Positions 7,474 to 18,400 of a stretch of DNA of 64,000 bases are shown piece by piece. This stretch comes from Achromobacter dolens (GTDB lineage: Bacteria > Pseudomonadota > Gammaproteobacteria > Burkholderiales > Burkholderiaceae_B), in contig NZ_CADIJW010000001.1 of assembly GCF_902859745.1 (NCBI RefSeq), positions 1-64,000 of the forward strand, read 5' to 3'. Each line of letters starts with the position of its first letter. Positions within the stretch are counted from its first letter, which is position 1. A program made the translations under genes and the position numbers. The notes under the pieces are model-generated. The model had not been told where the DNA came from. It worked only from the letters and a program-made list of their open reading frames with translations, and did no database searches.

Positions 7474-8571
7474 ATGGAATTCGAACATCGGCCCGTCCTG
7501 CTGGAGCCGACGGTGGACGCGCTGTTGCTGGCCGATTTCGGCGGCAAGGGCGCGGCACGGTCGCACGCCCAGGACGAGCCGGCCGCGGCTACGCGAGCGG
7601 AACGGGGTGTCTTCGTGGACGGCACCTTTGGGCGCGGTGGCCACAGCCGCGAGCTGCTCGGCCGCCTCGGTCCGGCGGCCCGCCTGGTGGTGTTCGACAA
7701 GGATCCCGAGGCGATCGCGGTGGCCAATGCGTTGGCGGCGGCGGATTCCCGGGTGACGGTGGTGCATGGGGGCTTTGCCACCATGGCCGAAGAGTTGCGG
7801 CAGCTCGGCATCGACAAGGTCGATGGCGTGATGCTGGATCTGGGGGTGTCGTCGCCTCAGATCGACGATGCCGAGCGCGGTTTCTCGTTCATGCGGGACG
7901 GCCCGCTCGACATGCGGATGGACACCACTCGTGGACCCACGGTGGCGGATTGGCTGGCGCAAGCCAGTGTGGATGAGATGCGGGAGGTCATAGCGGATTA
8001 TGGCGAAGAACGGTTTGCTTTTCAGGTTGCAAAGGCGATTGCTGCTCGCCGCGCAACAAGGCCGCTGCGCACCACGCTCGAGCTTGCCGAGTGCGTCGCC
8101 AGCGCCGTCCGCACGCGCGAAAAGGGGCAGCATCCGGCCACACGCACCTTTCAAGCTCTACGGATTTACATCAATCGGGAACTCGAAGAGCTCGCGCGCA
8201 CCCTCGCGTCAGCTCTAGACCTGCTTGCCCCGGGGGGGAGGTTGGCGGTGATCAGCTTTCATTCGCTTGAAGACCGTATGGTCAAGCAGTGCATCGCGGC
8301 GGCGGCTCGTCCGGCAGCCGCGCATGCGCGCCTGCCCCTGCGCGAAAGCGAAATGCCCCAGCCGGTGTTGCGTTCCCTGGGTCGCGTGCTGGCCGAAGAC
8401 GATGAGGTCTCGGCCAATGCGCGCGCCCGTTCGGCCGTGCTGCGCGTGGCCGAACGCACCGCCACGCCCTTGCCCGCCGAGGGCGGCATGGCGTTCGTGA
8501 AAATCGGGTCGCTGCCGGGCAGCGATCTGGCTCCGCCGCCTCGCCGCGGCGGCAAGGGAGGGCGCCGCTGA
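7474..8571 (+). CDS. rsmH: 16S rRNA (cytosine(1402)-N(4))-methyltransferase
   Basis: This encodes a 365-residue SAM-dependent methyltransferase (formerly MraW) that methylates N4 of C1402 in 16S rRNA. The N-terminus [16 protein letters not shown], the SAM motif [11 protein letters not shown], the [12 protein letters not shown] motif and the [13 protein letters not shown] motif are all visible. Residues 25-45 carry an Ala/Arg-rich insertion (GGKGARSHAQ region) that is longer than in E. coli. ftsL starts at base 8571, sharing one base with this stop codon. Confidence 0.96.
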   Translation: MEFEHRPVLLEPTVDALLLADFGGKGAARSHAQDEPAAATRAERGVFVDGTFGRGGHSRELLGRLGPAARLVVFDKDPEAIAVANALAAADSRVTVVHGGFATMAEELRQLGIDKVDGVMLDLGVSSPQIDDAERGFSFMRDGPLDMRMDTTRGPTVADWLAQASVDEMREVIADYGEERFAFQVAKAIAARRATRPLRTTLELAECVASAVRTREKGQHPATRTFQALRIYINRELEELARTLASALDLLAPGGRLAVISFHSLEDRMVKQCIAAAARPAAAHARLPLRESEMPQPVLRSLGRVLAEDDEVSANARARSAVLRVAERTATPLPAEGGMAFVKIGSLPGSDLAPPPRRGGKGGRR

Positions 8572-8861
8572 TGGGTCGCGTCAACCTGATCGTTGCGGCT
8601 TTGCTGATGCTGTCGGCCATCTCCCTGGTCACCAGCCGGTATCAGTCGCGCCAGCTCTTCGTCGAGCTGGGCCGCGATCAGGCGCAGGAGCGCGATCTGG
8701 AAACCAACTGGCGGCGTCTGCAGTTGGAGCGCGCCGAGCTGGCGCGCAACGCCCGGGTTGACGTGATTGCGCGCGACAGCCTGAAGATGATTCCCATCGT
8801 GCCTGACCGCACGCTCTATCTGAATCAGGCGCCGGTGCCGGCCAGCGGAGGTGCCCAATGA
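8571..8861 (+). CDS. ftsL: Cell division protein FtsL
   Basis: This encodes a 96-residue bitopic protein. One membrane helix (about residues 5-20) is followed by a periplasmic heptad-patterned coiled coil (about 25-65), the usual FtsL layout. FtsL acts with FtsB and FtsQ to activate FtsWI at the septum. The start codon overlaps the rsmH stop (TGATG), and the end overlaps ftsI by 4 bases, indicating translational coupling. Confidence 0.9.
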   Translation: MGRVNLIVAALLMLSAISLVTSRYQSRQLFVELGRDQAQERDLETNWRRLQLERAELARNARVDVIARDSLKMIPIVPDRTLYLNQAPVPASGGAQ

Positions 8862-10585
8862 AGCGCGTTCCGTTCTTCGACAATCCGGTGCTGCGCGGGC
8901 AACTGCCGACCTGGCGCGCGCGTCTTGTGCTGATCCTGCTGTTTGGCGGTTTCACCGTGCTGGCCGGCCGCGCGTTGTTCCTGCAAGGGTTGTCCACCGA
9001 ATTCCTGCAGCAGCAAGGCGAGCGTCGCTATGAGCGCACCCTGACGCTGTCCGCCACCCGCGGCAAGATCATGGACCGCAACGGCGCGGTGCTGGCCTCC
9101 AGCGTGCCGGCGCGCGCCATCTGGGCCATTCCCGAGGATCTGAAGCAGGCGACCCCGAGCCAGCTGGACTCGCTGGCCAAATTGCTGGAAACGCCGATCG
9201 CCGACTTGCGCCGCCGGGTCGAGGAAGACAAGAACTTCGTCTACCTGAAGCGCCAGGTCTCGATGGACGTGGCCGACAAGATCAAGCAGCTCGGCCTGCC
9301 GGGCGTGCACCAGCAGCCCGAGACCCGCCGCTACTACCCGGACGGCGACGTGATGGCCCACGTGGTGGGTTTCAACAGCGTCGAGGACCAGGGCCAGGAA
9401 GGCGTCGAACTGACCTTCAACCAGCAATTGTCGGGACGCCCGGGCAGCCGCCGCGTCATCAAGGACCGGCTGGGCCGCGTCATCGAGGACGTGCAGGCCG
9501 TGACGCTGCCGGTGGATGGCCGCGACCTGCGGCTGTCGATCGACACCCGCCTGCAGTACCTGGTGTTCAAGGAACTGAAGGACGCCATGGACAAGCACCA
9601 GGCCAAGGGCGCCACCGCCGTGGTGGTGGACGTCCATACCGGCGAGATCCTGGCGCTGGCCAACGTGCCGACGTTCGACCCGAACAAGCGCGAGACCTTC
9701 CACGGCGCCAATCTGCGCAACCAGGCCATTACCGACACGTTCGAGCCGGGCTCGATCATGAAGCCGTTCACCGCCGCGCTGGCGCTGGACCTGGGCCGCA
9801 TCACCACCTCGACCCTGTTCGAGACCGGCAACGGCCGCTTTACGTATCAAGGCAGCACGATCAGCGACGTCAGCCGCAACGGCACGCTGGACGTGGCCGG
9901 CGTGCTGCGCAAGTCCAGCAACATCGGCATGACGATGATCTCCGAGAAGCTGGAATCGCGCGAGATGTGGGACCGCTTCACCGAACTGGGCCTGGGCCAG
10001 GCCCCTCAAGTGGGATTCCCCGGCGCGGCCCCCGGCCGCCTGCGTCCGTGGGACCGCTGGCGCCTGATCGAGAAGGCCACCATGGCCTATGGCTATGGCC
10101 TGTCGGTGTCGCTGCTGCAAGTGGCGCGCGCCTACACCGTGTTCGCCCGCAATGGCGACATGGTGTCGCTGACCCTGGTCAAGCGCGACAGCGATCCGAC
10201 CAGCGTCAAGATCTATACGCCCAAGACCACCGCGCTGGTGCGCGGGATGCTGGAGGCCGCCACTGGGCCGGACGGCACCAAGGCCGCCCAGGTCCAGGGT
10301 TACCGTGTGGCCGGCAAGAGCGGCACCGCGCGCAAGATTGTCGACGGCAAGTACAGCACGCAGCGGTATCGCAGTTCGTATGTGGGCTTTGCGCCGGTGT
10401 CCGATCCCAAGATCGTGGTGGCCGTCTCGATCGACGAGCCCACGGTCGGCGGTTATTACGGCGGTGCGATCGCTGCGCCCGTGTTCTCCCACATTGTCGG
10501 CGGGAGTCTGCGGCTGATGGGGGTGCGGCCGGACGCGCCCTTCGAATCGACAATTGTTGCTGGTATCAAGGAGCCAGGCAGATGA
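8858..10585 (+). CDS. ftsI: Peptidoglycan D,D-transpeptidase FtsI (PBP3)
   Basis: This encodes the 575-residue septal transpeptidase that crosslinks peptidoglycan during division. One N-terminal membrane anchor (about 25-45) is followed by a PBP dimerisation domain and the transpeptidase domain. The active-site serine lies in SIMK at 299-302 and the second motif is SSN near 351. The third motif is KSGT at 487-490, where KTG is more common. Beta-lactams target this serine. It overlaps ftsL and the fused murE-murF by 4 bases each. Confidence 0.96.
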   Translation: MKRVPFFDNPVLRGQLPTWRARLVLILLFGGFTVLAGRALFLQGLSTEFLQQQGERRYERTLTLSATRGKIMDRNGAVLASSVPARAIWAIPEDLKQATPSQLDSLAKLLETPIADLRRRVEEDKNFVYLKRQVSMDVADKIKQLGLPGVHQQPETRRYYPDGDVMAHVVGFNSVEDQGQEGVELTFNQQLSGRPGSRRVIKDRLGRVIEDVQAVTLPVDGRDLRLSIDTRLQYLVFKELKDAMDKHQAKGATAVVVDVHTGEILALANVPTFDPNKRETFHGANLRNQAITDTFEPGSIMKPFTAALALDLGRITTSTLFETGNGRFTYQGSTISDVSRNGTLDVAGVLRKSSNIGMTMISEKLESREMWDRFTELGLGQAPQVGFPGAAPGRLRPWDRWRLIEKATMAYGYGLSVSLLQVARAYTVFARNGDMVSLTLVKRDSDPTSVKIYTPKTTALVRGMLEAATGPDGTKAAQVQGYRVAGKSGTARKIVDGKYSTQRYRSSYVGFAPVSDPKIVVAVSIDEPTVGGYYGGAIAAPVFSHIVGGSLRLMGVRPDAPFESTIVAGIKEPGR

Positions 10586-13446
10586 GCGCCAAAGGCTTCC
10601 TCTCATCCCCCGCCGCCACGGTCGAACAAGCCGTGGCGTGGTTGCATTCGCGCGTGTCGTTGACCGCGCACCTGAAGCTGGACTCCCGCGAGATCGAGCC
10701 GGGCGACGTGTTCGTCGCCTGCCCGGGCCTGTCCAGCGACGGCCGTCTATATATAGAGAAGGCGTTGGCGCTGGGCGCCAGCGCGGTGCTGTTCGAGGCC
10801 CCCGCGACCGAGGCCATCGAGGCCGCGGCCGCCGCCGGCGATACGCCGATGCTGCCGGTGACCGGCTTGCGCGCCCTGCTGGGCGAGCTGGGCGACACCT
10901 GGTACGGCCGGCCGTCGTCGACCCTGGCCGTGGTGGCCGTGACCGGCACCAATGGCAAGACTTCGTCGGTGCAATGGATCGCCCACGCGCTGGGCCGCAA
11001 CGACAAGCCCTGCGGCACCATTGGCACCTTGGGCGCCGTGCTGCCCGACGGGCAGACGCTGGGCGGCCATCTCACGACCCCGGACGTGCTGACCGTGCAC
11101 CGCCTGCTGGCCGCCATGCGCGACGCCGGCGCCAAGGCGGTGGCGATGGAAGCGTCTTCGATCGGCATCGAGCAGGGCCGCATGGATGGCGTGCGGGTGG
11201 CGCTGGCCGCCTACACCAACCTGACGCGCGATCACCTCGACTATCACGGCACGATGGAACGTTACGAGGCGGCCAAGGCCAGCCTGTTCCGCTGGCCGGG
11301 CCTGAGCGCGGCGGTGGTGAACGCCGACGATGAAGCCGGGCGCCGCCTGATCGCCTCGCTGCCGGCGGACCTGTCGGTGATGGGCTACAGCCTGAGCGCG
11401 GACCCGGCGATTCCCGCCGCGATGCGCGCGCGCGACCTGCAGGCCACCGCGCAAGGCCAGATCTTCACGCTGGTGTCGCCGCATGGCGAGGCCCAGATCG
11501 TGACGCGCCTGCTGGGGGCGCACAATGTTTCCAACCTGCTGCTGGTGGCGGGCGTGCTGTACAAGCTGGGCCTGCCATTCGCGCAGATCGCGCGCGAACT
11601 GGCCGCGACCGATCCGGTCGATGGCCGCCTGCAGACCGTGGAACCGGTTGCCGCCAGCACGCAGGCCCACTCGGGCCGTGGCGCGCTGGTGGTGGTGGAT
11701 TACTCCCACACCCCAGATTCGCTGGCGCGCGCGTTGATGGCATTGCGTCCGGTGGCGCAGGCGCGCGCCGGCCGCCTGGTGTGCGTGTTCGGTTGCGGCG
11801 GCGACCGCGACGCCGGCAAGCGCCCCGAGATGGGCCGCATCGCCGCCGAACTCGCGGACCACGTGGTGGTGTCCAGCGACAACCCGCGCAGCGAGTCGCC
11901 CGAAGCGATCGTGGCGCAGATCCTGGCCGGCATTCCGGCGTCGGCGGCGGTCGAGGTGCAGGTCGACCGCGCCCGCGCCATCATGCAGGCCATCTGGGCC
12001 AGCGCGCCCGAGGACGTGGTGCTGCTGGCTGGCAAGGGCCACGAAACCTATCAGGAGATCGCCGGCGAGAAGCTGCCGTTCGACGATCGCGAATGGGCGC
12101 GGCTGGCGCTGCTGCTGCCGCTGGTCAAGGGCGTTTCCACGGATACGCGGCGCATCGGCGCTGGCGAGCTGTTCGTGGCGCTGGTGGGCGAGAACTTCGA
12201 CGCGCACAACTACCTGGACCAGGCCGCCGAACGCGGCGCCTGCGCCGCGGTGGTGGCGCACGCCGTGCCGGAATCGAACCTGCCGCAACTGGTGCTGGGC
12301 GATACCCGCGTGGCGCTGACGCGCATCGGCGCGGCCTGGCGCGCCCGCTTCACGCTGCCGGTGGTGGCTGTGACGGGCAGCAACGGCAAAACCACCACCA
12401 AGGAAATGATCTCGGCCATGCTGGCGGTCTGGCGCGGCGAGACAGGTCGGCTGGCCACGGCCGGCAACCTGAACAACGACATCGGCGTGCCGCTGACGCT
12501 GCTGCGCCTGCGTCCGGAGCATCGCGCGGCCGTGTTCGAACTCGGCATGAATCATCCGGGCGAAATCGCCCAACTGGCTGCCATCGCGGCGCCCAGCGTG
12601 GCGTTGGTGACCAATGCCCAGCGCGAGCACCAGGAATTCATGCACTCCGTGGAAGCGGTCGCGCTGGAAAACGGCGCCGCCATCTCGGCGCTGCCGGCGG
12701 ACGGCGTGGCCGTCTATCCGGGCGACGAGGCTTACTCGGCCATCTGGGACAAGCTGGCCGCTCCACGCCGGGTCTTGCGTTTTGGCCTGCAGCCCGGTCT
12801 GGACGTCTATGCCGAGCAGATCCTGGCGGACGTCGATTCGACGCGCTGCCGCGTGGTGACCCCGATGGGCAGCGCCGACTTGACGCTGCCGGTGCCCGGC
12901 GTGCACAACCTGCGCAATGCGCTGGCGGCGATCGCCAGCGCCATCGCCGCCGGCGCGCCGCTGGATGCCGCCGTGCGCGCGCTGGCCGGCTTCAGCCCGG
13001 TCGCGGGCCGGATGCAGCACAAGAAATTGAGTGACGGAACGTTGCTCATCGATGACACCTACAATGCCAACCCCGACTCGGTTCGCGCGGCCATCGATGT
13101 GCTGGCCCGCATGGCCGGCACGCGTGTCCTGGTTCTGGGCGACATGGGCGAAGTCGGGGACAACGGCCCCGCCATGCATGAAGAGGTGGGCAATTACGCG
13201 CGCGAGCTTGGCCTCGATGCGCTCATCACGCTAGGCGATGCCAGCCGGGCGGCCGCGGCCGCCTACGGCACGGGCGCGCACGCCTGCGCATCGGTAGACG
13301 AAGTCGTTGCCGCATTGCGCGGCCTGCGCGCGTCCTGCGTATTGATAAAGGGATCGCGCTTTATGCGCATGGAGCGGGTAGTGACGGCTTTTATTTCGAA
13401 TGACGGGCAAGCGTCCAAGGGGCAGGGGGACAACCATGCTGCTTGA
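10582..13446 (+). CDS. murE-murF: Fused MurE-MurF ligase
   Basis: This single 954-residue reading frame carries two Mur ligases. The N-terminal part (about 1-510) is MurE, which adds meso-diaminopimelate to UDP-MurNAc-L-Ala-D-Glu. Its P-loop is GTNGKTSS at 122-129, and the DAP-recognition region reads DNPRSE near 434. The C-terminal part (about 515-954) is MurF, which adds D-Ala-D-Ala. Its P-loop is GSNGKTTT at 599-606, and it has NxNP-like [14 protein letters not shown] near 823. The MurF moiety starts directly at GVSTDTRR, without the usual extra N-terminal strand. MurE-MurF fusions are known in Bordetella and relatives. The ATG at 10582 overlaps the ftsI stop. Confidence 0.95.
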   Translation: MSAKGFLSSPAATVEQAVAWLHSRVSLTAHLKLDSREIEPGDVFVACPGLSSDGRLYIEKALALGASAVLFEAPATEAIEAAAAAGDTPMLPVTGLRALLGELGDTWYGRPSSTLAVVAVTGTNGKTSSVQWIAHALGRNDKPCGTIGTLGAVLPDGQTLGGHLTTPDVLTVHRLLAAMRDAGAKAVAMEASSIGIEQGRMDGVRVALAAYTNLTRDHLDYHGTMERYEAAKASLFRWPGLSAAVVNADDEAGRRLIASLPADLSVMGYSLSADPAIPAAMRARDLQATAQGQIFTLVSPHGEAQIVTRLLGAHNVSNLLLVAGVLYKLGLPFAQIARELAATDPVDGRLQTVEPVAASTQAHSGRGALVVVDYSHTPDSLARALMALRPVAQARAGRLVCVFGCGGDRDAGKRPEMGRIAAELADHVVVSSDNPRSESPEAIVAQILAGIPASAAVEVQVDRARAIMQAIWASAPEDVVLLAGKGHETYQEIAGEKLPFDDREWARLALLLPLVKGVSTDTRRIGAGELFVALVGENFDAHNYLDQAAERGACAAVVAHAVPESNLPQLVLGDTRVALTRIGAAWRARFTLPVVAVTGSNGKTTTKEMISAMLAVWRGETGRLATAGNLNNDIGVPLTLLRLRPEHRAAVFELGMNHPGEIAQLAAIAAPSVALVTNAQREHQEFMHSVEAVALENGAAISALPADGVAVYPGDEAYSAIWDKLAAPRRVLRFGLQPGLDVYAEQILADVDSTRCRVVTPMGSADLTLPVPGVHNLRNALAAIASAIAAGAPLDAAVRALAGFSPVAGRMQHKKLSDGTLLIDDTYNANPDSVRAAIDVLARMAGTRVLVLGDMGEVGDNGPAMHEEVGNYARELGLDALITLGDASRAAAAAYGTGAHACASVDEVVAALRGLRASCVLIKGSRFMRMERVVTAFISNDGQASKGQGDNHAA

Positions 13447-14605
13447 GATCGCCCGTCTGCTTTCCGATGATGTGCGCGCGCTGGGCGTGTTCGAGTACAT
13501 CACGCTGCGCGCGGTGCTGGCGTGCGCCACGGCGCTGCTGATCGGCCTGGTGGCCGGCCCGCGCGTGATCCGCAAGCTGACCGAGATGAAAATCGGCCAG
13601 GCCGTGCGTTCGTATGGCCCGGAAAGCCACCTGGTCAAGACCGGCACCCCGACCATGGGCGGCGTGCTGATCCTGATTTCCATCGCCATCAGCACGCTGC
13701 TCTGGGCCGACTGGACCAACCGCTTCGTCTGGGTGGTGCTGCTGGTGACGTTCGGCTTTGGCTGGATCGGCTGGATGGACGATTACCGCAAGGTGGTCTA
13801 TCGCGATCCGGAAGGCATGCCGGCGCGCCAGAAGTTCTTCTGGCAGGCAACCATCGGCCTGGTGGCCGCGGTCTACCTGGCGTTCGCCGTGTCGGCGCCG
13901 GCCAACACCGAATTGTGGCCGCTGTTCAAGGCCTGGGTGGGAAGCGGCTTCACGATGTCGCTGCCGACGCGCGCCGACCTGATCGTGCCGTTCTTCAAGA
14001 CCGTCAGCTATCCGCTGGGCGTGCTCGGCTTCGTGGCGTTGACGTGGGCCGTGATCGTCGGCACCAGCAATGCCGTCAACCTGACCGATGGCCTGGATGG
14101 CCTGGCGATCATGCCTACCGTGATGGTTGGCAGCGCGCTCGGCATCTTCGCCTACGTGGTCGGCCGCGTCGACTATTCGAAGTACCTGCTGTTCCCCTAC
14201 ATCCCCGGCGCCTCGGAATTGATGGTGCTGTGCGCGGCGATCGGGGGCGCGGGGCTGGCATTTTTGTGGTTCAACGCGTATCCGGCGCAGGTCTTCATGG
14301 GCGACGTCGGCGCGCTGGCGCTGGGCGGCGCGCTGGGCACCATCGCGGTCATCGTGCGCCAGGAGATCGTGCTGTTCATCATGGGCGGCGTGTTCGTGGT
14401 CGAGACCCTGTCGGTGATGATCCAGGTTACGTGGTTCAAGTACACCAAGCGACGTTATGGAACAGGTCGACGCATATTCCGCATGGCTCCGCTGCATCAT
14501 CACTTCGAAGTGGGCGGCTGGAAGGAAACCCAGGTGGTCGTGCGTTTCTGGATCATCAGCATGATGCTGGTGCTGATTGGCCTCTCTACCCTGAAGTTGC
14601 GATGA
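13436..14605 (+). CDS. mraY: Phospho-N-acetylmuramoyl-pentapeptide transferase
   Basis: This encodes a 389-residue polytopic membrane enzyme that transfers phospho-MurNAc-pentapeptide to undecaprenyl phosphate, forming lipid I. The conserved motifs are KTGTPTMGG near residue 64, the DDYRK-type MDDYRKV near 115, [10 protein letters not shown] near 216, and the late MAPLHHHFE near 350. About ten hydrophobic helices are evident. I chose the ATG at 13436 (MLLEIARLL), which overlaps the murF end by 11 bases. The longer open frame upstream is not needed. Confidence 0.96.
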   Translation: MLLEIARLLSDDVRALGVFEYITLRAVLACATALLIGLVAGPRVIRKLTEMKIGQAVRSYGPESHLVKTGTPTMGGVLILISIAISTLLWADWTNRFVWVVLLVTFGFGWIGWMDDYRKVVYRDPEGMPARQKFFWQATIGLVAAVYLAFAVSAPANTELWPLFKAWVGSGFTMSLPTRADLIVPFFKTVSYPLGVLGFVALTWAVIVGTSNAVNLTDGLDGLAIMPTVMVGSALGIFAYVVGRVDYSKYLLFPYIPGASELMVLCAAIGGAGLAFLWFNAYPAQVFMGDVGALALGGALGTIAVIVRQEIVLFIMGGVFVVETLSVMIQVTWFKYTKRRYGTGRRIFRMAPLHHHFEVGGWKETQVVVRFWIISMMLVLIGLSTLKLR

Positions 14606-16134
14606 ATACGATGGAAACCTCCCGCGCCGATGCGCCGCTTGTCCTGATCCTTGGATTGGGCGAGTCGGGCGTGGCCGCCGCACGCTGGAGCGCCCGCCAG
14701 GGCGCCCGCCTGCGGGTGGCCGACACGCGCGCGGAGCCGGGTGGACTGGACGCGCTCCGCGATGCGCTGGCGCAGGCCGAGGTCGAGTACCGCCTGGGCT
14801 GCGATACGTCTTTCGACGTCGCGTTGCTGGACGGCGTGAGCCAGATCGTCGTCAGCCCGGGACTGGCGCCCGAAGGCGCGCCGGCCGGCGATCTGCTGCG
14901 CGAGGCCAAGGCGCGCGGCATCGAGATCATCGGCGAGATCGAATTGTTCGCGCGGGCGCTGGCCGAATTGGCCGAGACCCGCGAATATCGCCCACGCGTG
15001 CTGGCCGTGACCGGCACCAATGGCAAGACCACCGTCACCGCGCTGACGCGCGATCTGGTCGCGGCCAGTGGCCTGTCGGTGCTGGCCGCCGGCAACATCA
15101 GCCCGGCGGCGCTGACCGCGCTGATGCAGGCGCTGGATGCCGACGATCTGCCGCAGGTGTGGGTGCTGGAGCTGTCGAGCTTCCAACTCGAGACCACGCA
15201 TACGCTGATGGCCGACGCGGCCGTCGTGCTCAACGTGACGCAGGACCATCTGGACTGGCATGGCGGCATGGACGCCTATGCGCGCGCCAAGGCGCGCCTG
15301 TTGAAGATGACGCGCATCGCCATCGTCAACCGCGATGACCCCCATACCGTGGACATGGTGCCGTCGCTGGCTGCCATGCCGGTGCGCAGCTTTGGCCGCG
15401 ACGTGCCGGAACTGGTCGGCGACATGGGCCTGGAGCTCGGGCAGGGCGTGGCCTGGCTGGCCGCGGCCGAGCCGGTCGATTTCGACGAGCCCGTGGCGCC
15501 TGTGCGGCGCAAGAAGGATGCGCCCGAGCCGACACGCGCCAAGGGCCGCATGAGCCGCCTGATGCCGGTCGATGCCTTGCGTATCCGCGGCATCCACAAT
15601 GCCTTGAACGCACTGGCTGCGTTGCAGTTGGCGCGTTGCCTGGATCTGGGCTGGGGCCCGATGCTGCGGGCCCTGCGCGAATACGCCGGCGAACCGCATC
15701 GCGCCGCCTTCGTGCGCAGTATCGGCGGCGTGGACTACATCAACGACAGCAAGGGCACCAACGTTGGCGCCACCGTGGCCGCGCTGGAAGGCATGGGCCA
15801 GCCGGTGGTGCTGATCGCCGGCGGCCAGGGCAAGGGCCAGGACTTCTCGCCGCTGATCCCGGTGGTGTCGCGCCGCGCGCGCGCCGTGTTGCTGATTGGC
15901 CAGGACGGCCCCGAGATCGGTCGGGTGCTGGCCGCCACCGGCGTCGACTGCATCGCCGTCGAATCGCTGCGCGACGCCGTGCGCCGCGCCGCTGACCTGG
16001 CGCAGGCCGGCGACGTGGTGCTGCTGTCGCCGGCCTGCGCCAGCCTGGACATGTTCCGCAATTACCCGCACCGCGGGCAAGTGTTCGTGGAAGAGGTCGA
16101 AGACCTGGCCCGCGACCGGGGAGAGGTGGCATGA
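14602..16134 (+). CDS. murD: UDP-N-acetylmuramoyl-L-alanine--D-glutamate ligase
   Basis: This encodes a 510-residue Mur ligase adding D-glutamate to UDP-MurNAc-L-Ala in the cytoplasm. An N-terminal nucleotide-fold ([10 protein letters not shown]) is followed by the ATP P-loop [11 protein letters not shown] near residue 138, the LELSSFQLE motif, [10 protein letters not shown] and the C-terminal [13 protein letters not shown] charged insertion (about 290-315, with RRKKDAPEP) makes it longer than the roughly 440-residue E. coli enzyme. The start ATG overlaps the mraY stop by 4 bases. Confidence 0.95.
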   Translation: MNTMETSRADAPLVLILGLGESGVAAARWSARQGARLRVADTRAEPGGLDALRDALAQAEVEYRLGCDTSFDVALLDGVSQIVVSPGLAPEGAPAGDLLREAKARGIEIIGEIELFARALAELAETREYRPRVLAVTGTNGKTTVTALTRDLVAASGLSVLAAGNISPAALTALMQALDADDLPQVWVLELSSFQLETTHTLMADAAVVLNVTQDHLDWHGGMDAYARAKARLLKMTRIAIVNRDDPHTVDMVPSLAAMPVRSFGRDVPELVGDMGLELGQGVAWLAAAEPVDFDEPVAPVRRKKDAPEPTRAKGRMSRLMPVDALRIRGIHNALNALAALQLARCLDLGWGPMLRALREYAGEPHRAAFVRSIGGVDYINDSKGTNVGATVAALEGMGQPVVLIAGGQGKGQDFSPLIPVVSRRARAVLLIGQDGPEIGRVLAATGVDCIAVESLRDAVRRAADLAQAGDVVLLSPACASLDMFRNYPHRGQVFVEEVEDLARDRGEVA

Positions 16135-17324
16135 GCCTGATCGCCGATCTCACCGCCAGCGTCAACGCCGTACGGCCCGGCCGTACCCGCATGCGCAATT
16201 TCGACATGCCGCTCGCGATTGCGGCGTCGACCTTGCTGCTGCTCGGCCTGCTGATGGTGTATTCGGCGTCGATCGCGCTGGCCGACGGCCCGCGCTATGC
16301 CTCCTATGGCCGTTATTACTTTGTCATCCGCCATGGCCTGTTCGTCACCGCCGGCCTGGTGGCGGGCGCCGTCGTGCTGGCGATTCCGATCCGCGTGTGG
16401 CAACGCCTGGCGGTGCCGCTGTTCGTGGTGGCAATGGTGCTGCTGGTGGCGGTGCTGGTGCCCGGCATCGGCCGCGAGGTCAACGGCGCGCACCGCTGGA
16501 TCCCGCTGGGTCCGCTGAATTTCCAGCCGTCGGAACTGATGAAGCTGGCCGCGCTGCTCTACGCCGCCGACTACACCGTGCGCAAGCAGGAACACATGCA
16601 GGCCTTTGCCCGCGGCTTCCTGCCGATGGCGTTCGCGCTGGCCGGCGTCGGCATGCTGCTGCTGCTCGAGCCCGACCTGGGCGCCTTCATGGTGATCGTG
16701 GCGATCGCGATCGGCATCCTGTTCCTGGGCGGCATCAACGGCAAGTACTTCAGCAGCCTGCTGGCGGTGCTGGTCGGCACCTTCCTCATGCTGATCTGGT
16801 TGTCGCCGTGGCGCCGCGCGCGCCTGTTCGCCTACCTGGATCCCTGGAACGAAGACAACGCCTACGGCAGCGCCTACCAGCTTTCGCATTCCCTGATCGC
16901 CCTGGGGCGCGGCGAATGGCTGGGCGTGGGGCTGGGCGCCAGCGTCGAGAAATTGCACTACCTGCCCGAGGCCCATACCGACTTCCTGATGGCGGTGGTG
17001 GGCGAGGAACTCGGTTTCGCCGGCGTGATGCTGGTGATCACGCTGTTCGCCATCATCGTCTACCGCGGTTTCGACATCGGCCGCCAGGCCATTGCCATGG
17101 AACGCACGTTCGCGGGCCTGGTGGCGCACGGCGTGGCGATGTGGTTCGGGGTGCAGGCCTTCATCAACATGGGCGTGTGCCTCGGACTGTTGCCGACCAA
17201 GGGCCTGACGCTGCCGCTGATGAGCTATGGCGGTTCGGGCGTGGTGATGAACCTGTGCGCCCTGGCCATGCTGATCCGGGTGGACGTGGAAAACCGCATC
17301 ATGATGCGAGGAGGACGGGTATGA
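16131..17324 (+). CDS. ftsW: Lipid II polymerase FtsW (SEDS family)
   Basis: This encodes a 397-residue SEDS-family protein with about ten membrane helices. With FtsI it polymerises lipid II into septal peptidoglycan. Typical motifs are LLMVYSAS near residue 40, [18 protein letters not shown] near 120, the catalytic-region [11 protein letters not shown] and the long [16 protein letters not shown] near 282, ending in [10 protein letters not shown]. It overlaps murD and murG by 4 bases on each side. Confidence 0.96.
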   Translation: MSLIADLTASVNAVRPGRTRMRNFDMPLAIAASTLLLLGLLMVYSASIALADGPRYASYGRYYFVIRHGLFVTAGLVAGAVVLAIPIRVWQRLAVPLFVVAMVLLVAVLVPGIGREVNGAHRWIPLGPLNFQPSELMKLAALLYAADYTVRKQEHMQAFARGFLPMAFALAGVGMLLLLEPDLGAFMVIVAIAIGILFLGGINGKYFSSLLAVLVGTFLMLIWLSPWRRARLFAYLDPWNEDNAYGSAYQLSHSLIALGRGEWLGVGLGASVEKLHYLPEAHTDFLMAVVGEELGFAGVMLVITLFAIIVYRGFDIGRQAIAMERTFAGLVAHGVAMWFGVQAFINMGVCLGLLPTKGLTLPLMSYGGSGVVMNLCALAMLIRVDVENRIMMRGGRV

Positions 17325-18400
17325 CCGCGTCGTCGCGCACCATCCTGATCATGGCCGGCGGCACCGGCGGCCACATCATGCCCGGCCTGGCCGTGGCCGA
17401 CGTGCTGCGCCAGCGCGGCTGGCGCGTGCTGTGGCTGGGCAACCCGGACAAGATGGAAGGCAAGCTGGTGCCGCCGCGCGGCATCGAACTGGTGCCGCTG
17501 CGTTTCGCCGGCGTGCGCGGCAAGGGCGTGACGGCGCTGCTGAAGCTGCCGTTCCTGCTGGTGCGCGCCTTCGCCCAGGCCTGGGCGCGACTGTCGTACG
17601 TGCGTCCGGACGTGGTGCTGGGCATGGGCGGCTATGTCGCCTTTCCGGGCGGCGTCATCGCGACGTTGCGTGGCACGCCGCTGGTGGTGCACGAGCAGAA
17701 CGCGGTGGCCGGCACCGCCAACAAGTGGCTGGCCAGGATGGCGCGCCGCGTGCTGAGCGGGTTCCCCGGCGTGCTGCCCAAGGGCGAGGCCATGGGCAAC
17801 CCGGTGCGCGCCGACCTGTGCGCCTTGCCCGATCCGGCGCGGCGCTATGCCGCCCGCAGCGGCCCGTTGCGGCTGCTGGTGGTGGGTGGCAGCTTGGGCG
17901 CCCAGGCGCTCAATACCACCGTGCCGCAAGCGCTGGCTCGACTTCCGCAGGCGGACCGTCCGGTGGTGGTGCACCAGGCCGGCGAGCAACATTTGCCGGC
18001 GCTGCAGCAGGCCTACGCCCAGGCGGGCGTGACGGCCGACTGCCGCGCCTTCATCGAGGACATGGCCGGCGCCATGGGCGAGGCCGACCTGCTGGTCTGC
18101 CGCGCGGGCGCCATGACGGTGTCCGAAGTGGCCGCCGTCGGCGTCGCGGCGCTGTTCGTGCCGCTGCCCCATGCCATCGATGATCATCAAACCGCCAACG
18201 CGCGCTTCCTGAGCGACGCGCAGGCCGCGTGGCTGCAGCCGCAGAACGCCTTCAGCCCCGAGTGGCTGGCGGACTGGCTGGGCCAGCGTTCCCGCCAAGA
18301 ACTGCAAGCCGTCGCAGAACGGGCCCGCGCGCACGCGCGCCCGGAAGCGGCGGCGCATATCGCCGACGTCTGTGAACAAGCAGCGGGGCGTTCATCATGA
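17321..18400 (+). CDS. murG: UDP-GlcNAc:lipid I GlcNAc transferase
   Basis: This encodes a 359-residue GT28-family glycosyltransferase that adds GlcNAc to lipid I at the inner face of the membrane, giving lipid II. The N-terminal [16 protein letters not shown] glycine loop, the [11 protein letters not shown] motif, [14 protein letters not shown] and the sugar-nucleotide binding stretch [15 protein letters not shown] are all visible. The true start at 17321 overlaps the ftsW stop. The longer open frame upstream is a murD shadow. Confidence 0.96.
   Translation: MTASSRTILIMAGGTGGHIMPGLAVADVLRQRGWRVLWLGNPDKMEGKLVPPRGIELVPLRFAGVRGKGVTALLKLPFLLVRAFAQAWARLSYVRPDVVLGMGGYVAFPGGVIATLRGTPLVVHEQNAVAGTANKWLARMARRVLSGFPGVLPKGEAMGNPVRADLCALPDPARRYAARSGPLRLLVVGGSLGAQALNTTVPQALARLPQADRPVVVHQAGEQHLPALQQAYAQAGVTADCRAFIEDMAGAMGEADLLVCRAGAMTVSEVAAVGVAALFVPLPHAIDDHQTANARFLSDAQAAWLQPQNAFSPEWLADWLGQRSRQELQAVAERARAHARPEAAAHIADVCEQAAGRSS

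Noticed and set aside
10747-13179. 810-codon minus-strand frame opposite murE-murF
   Set aside because: Antisense shadow of the fused ligase gene with His/Arg/Gln bias.
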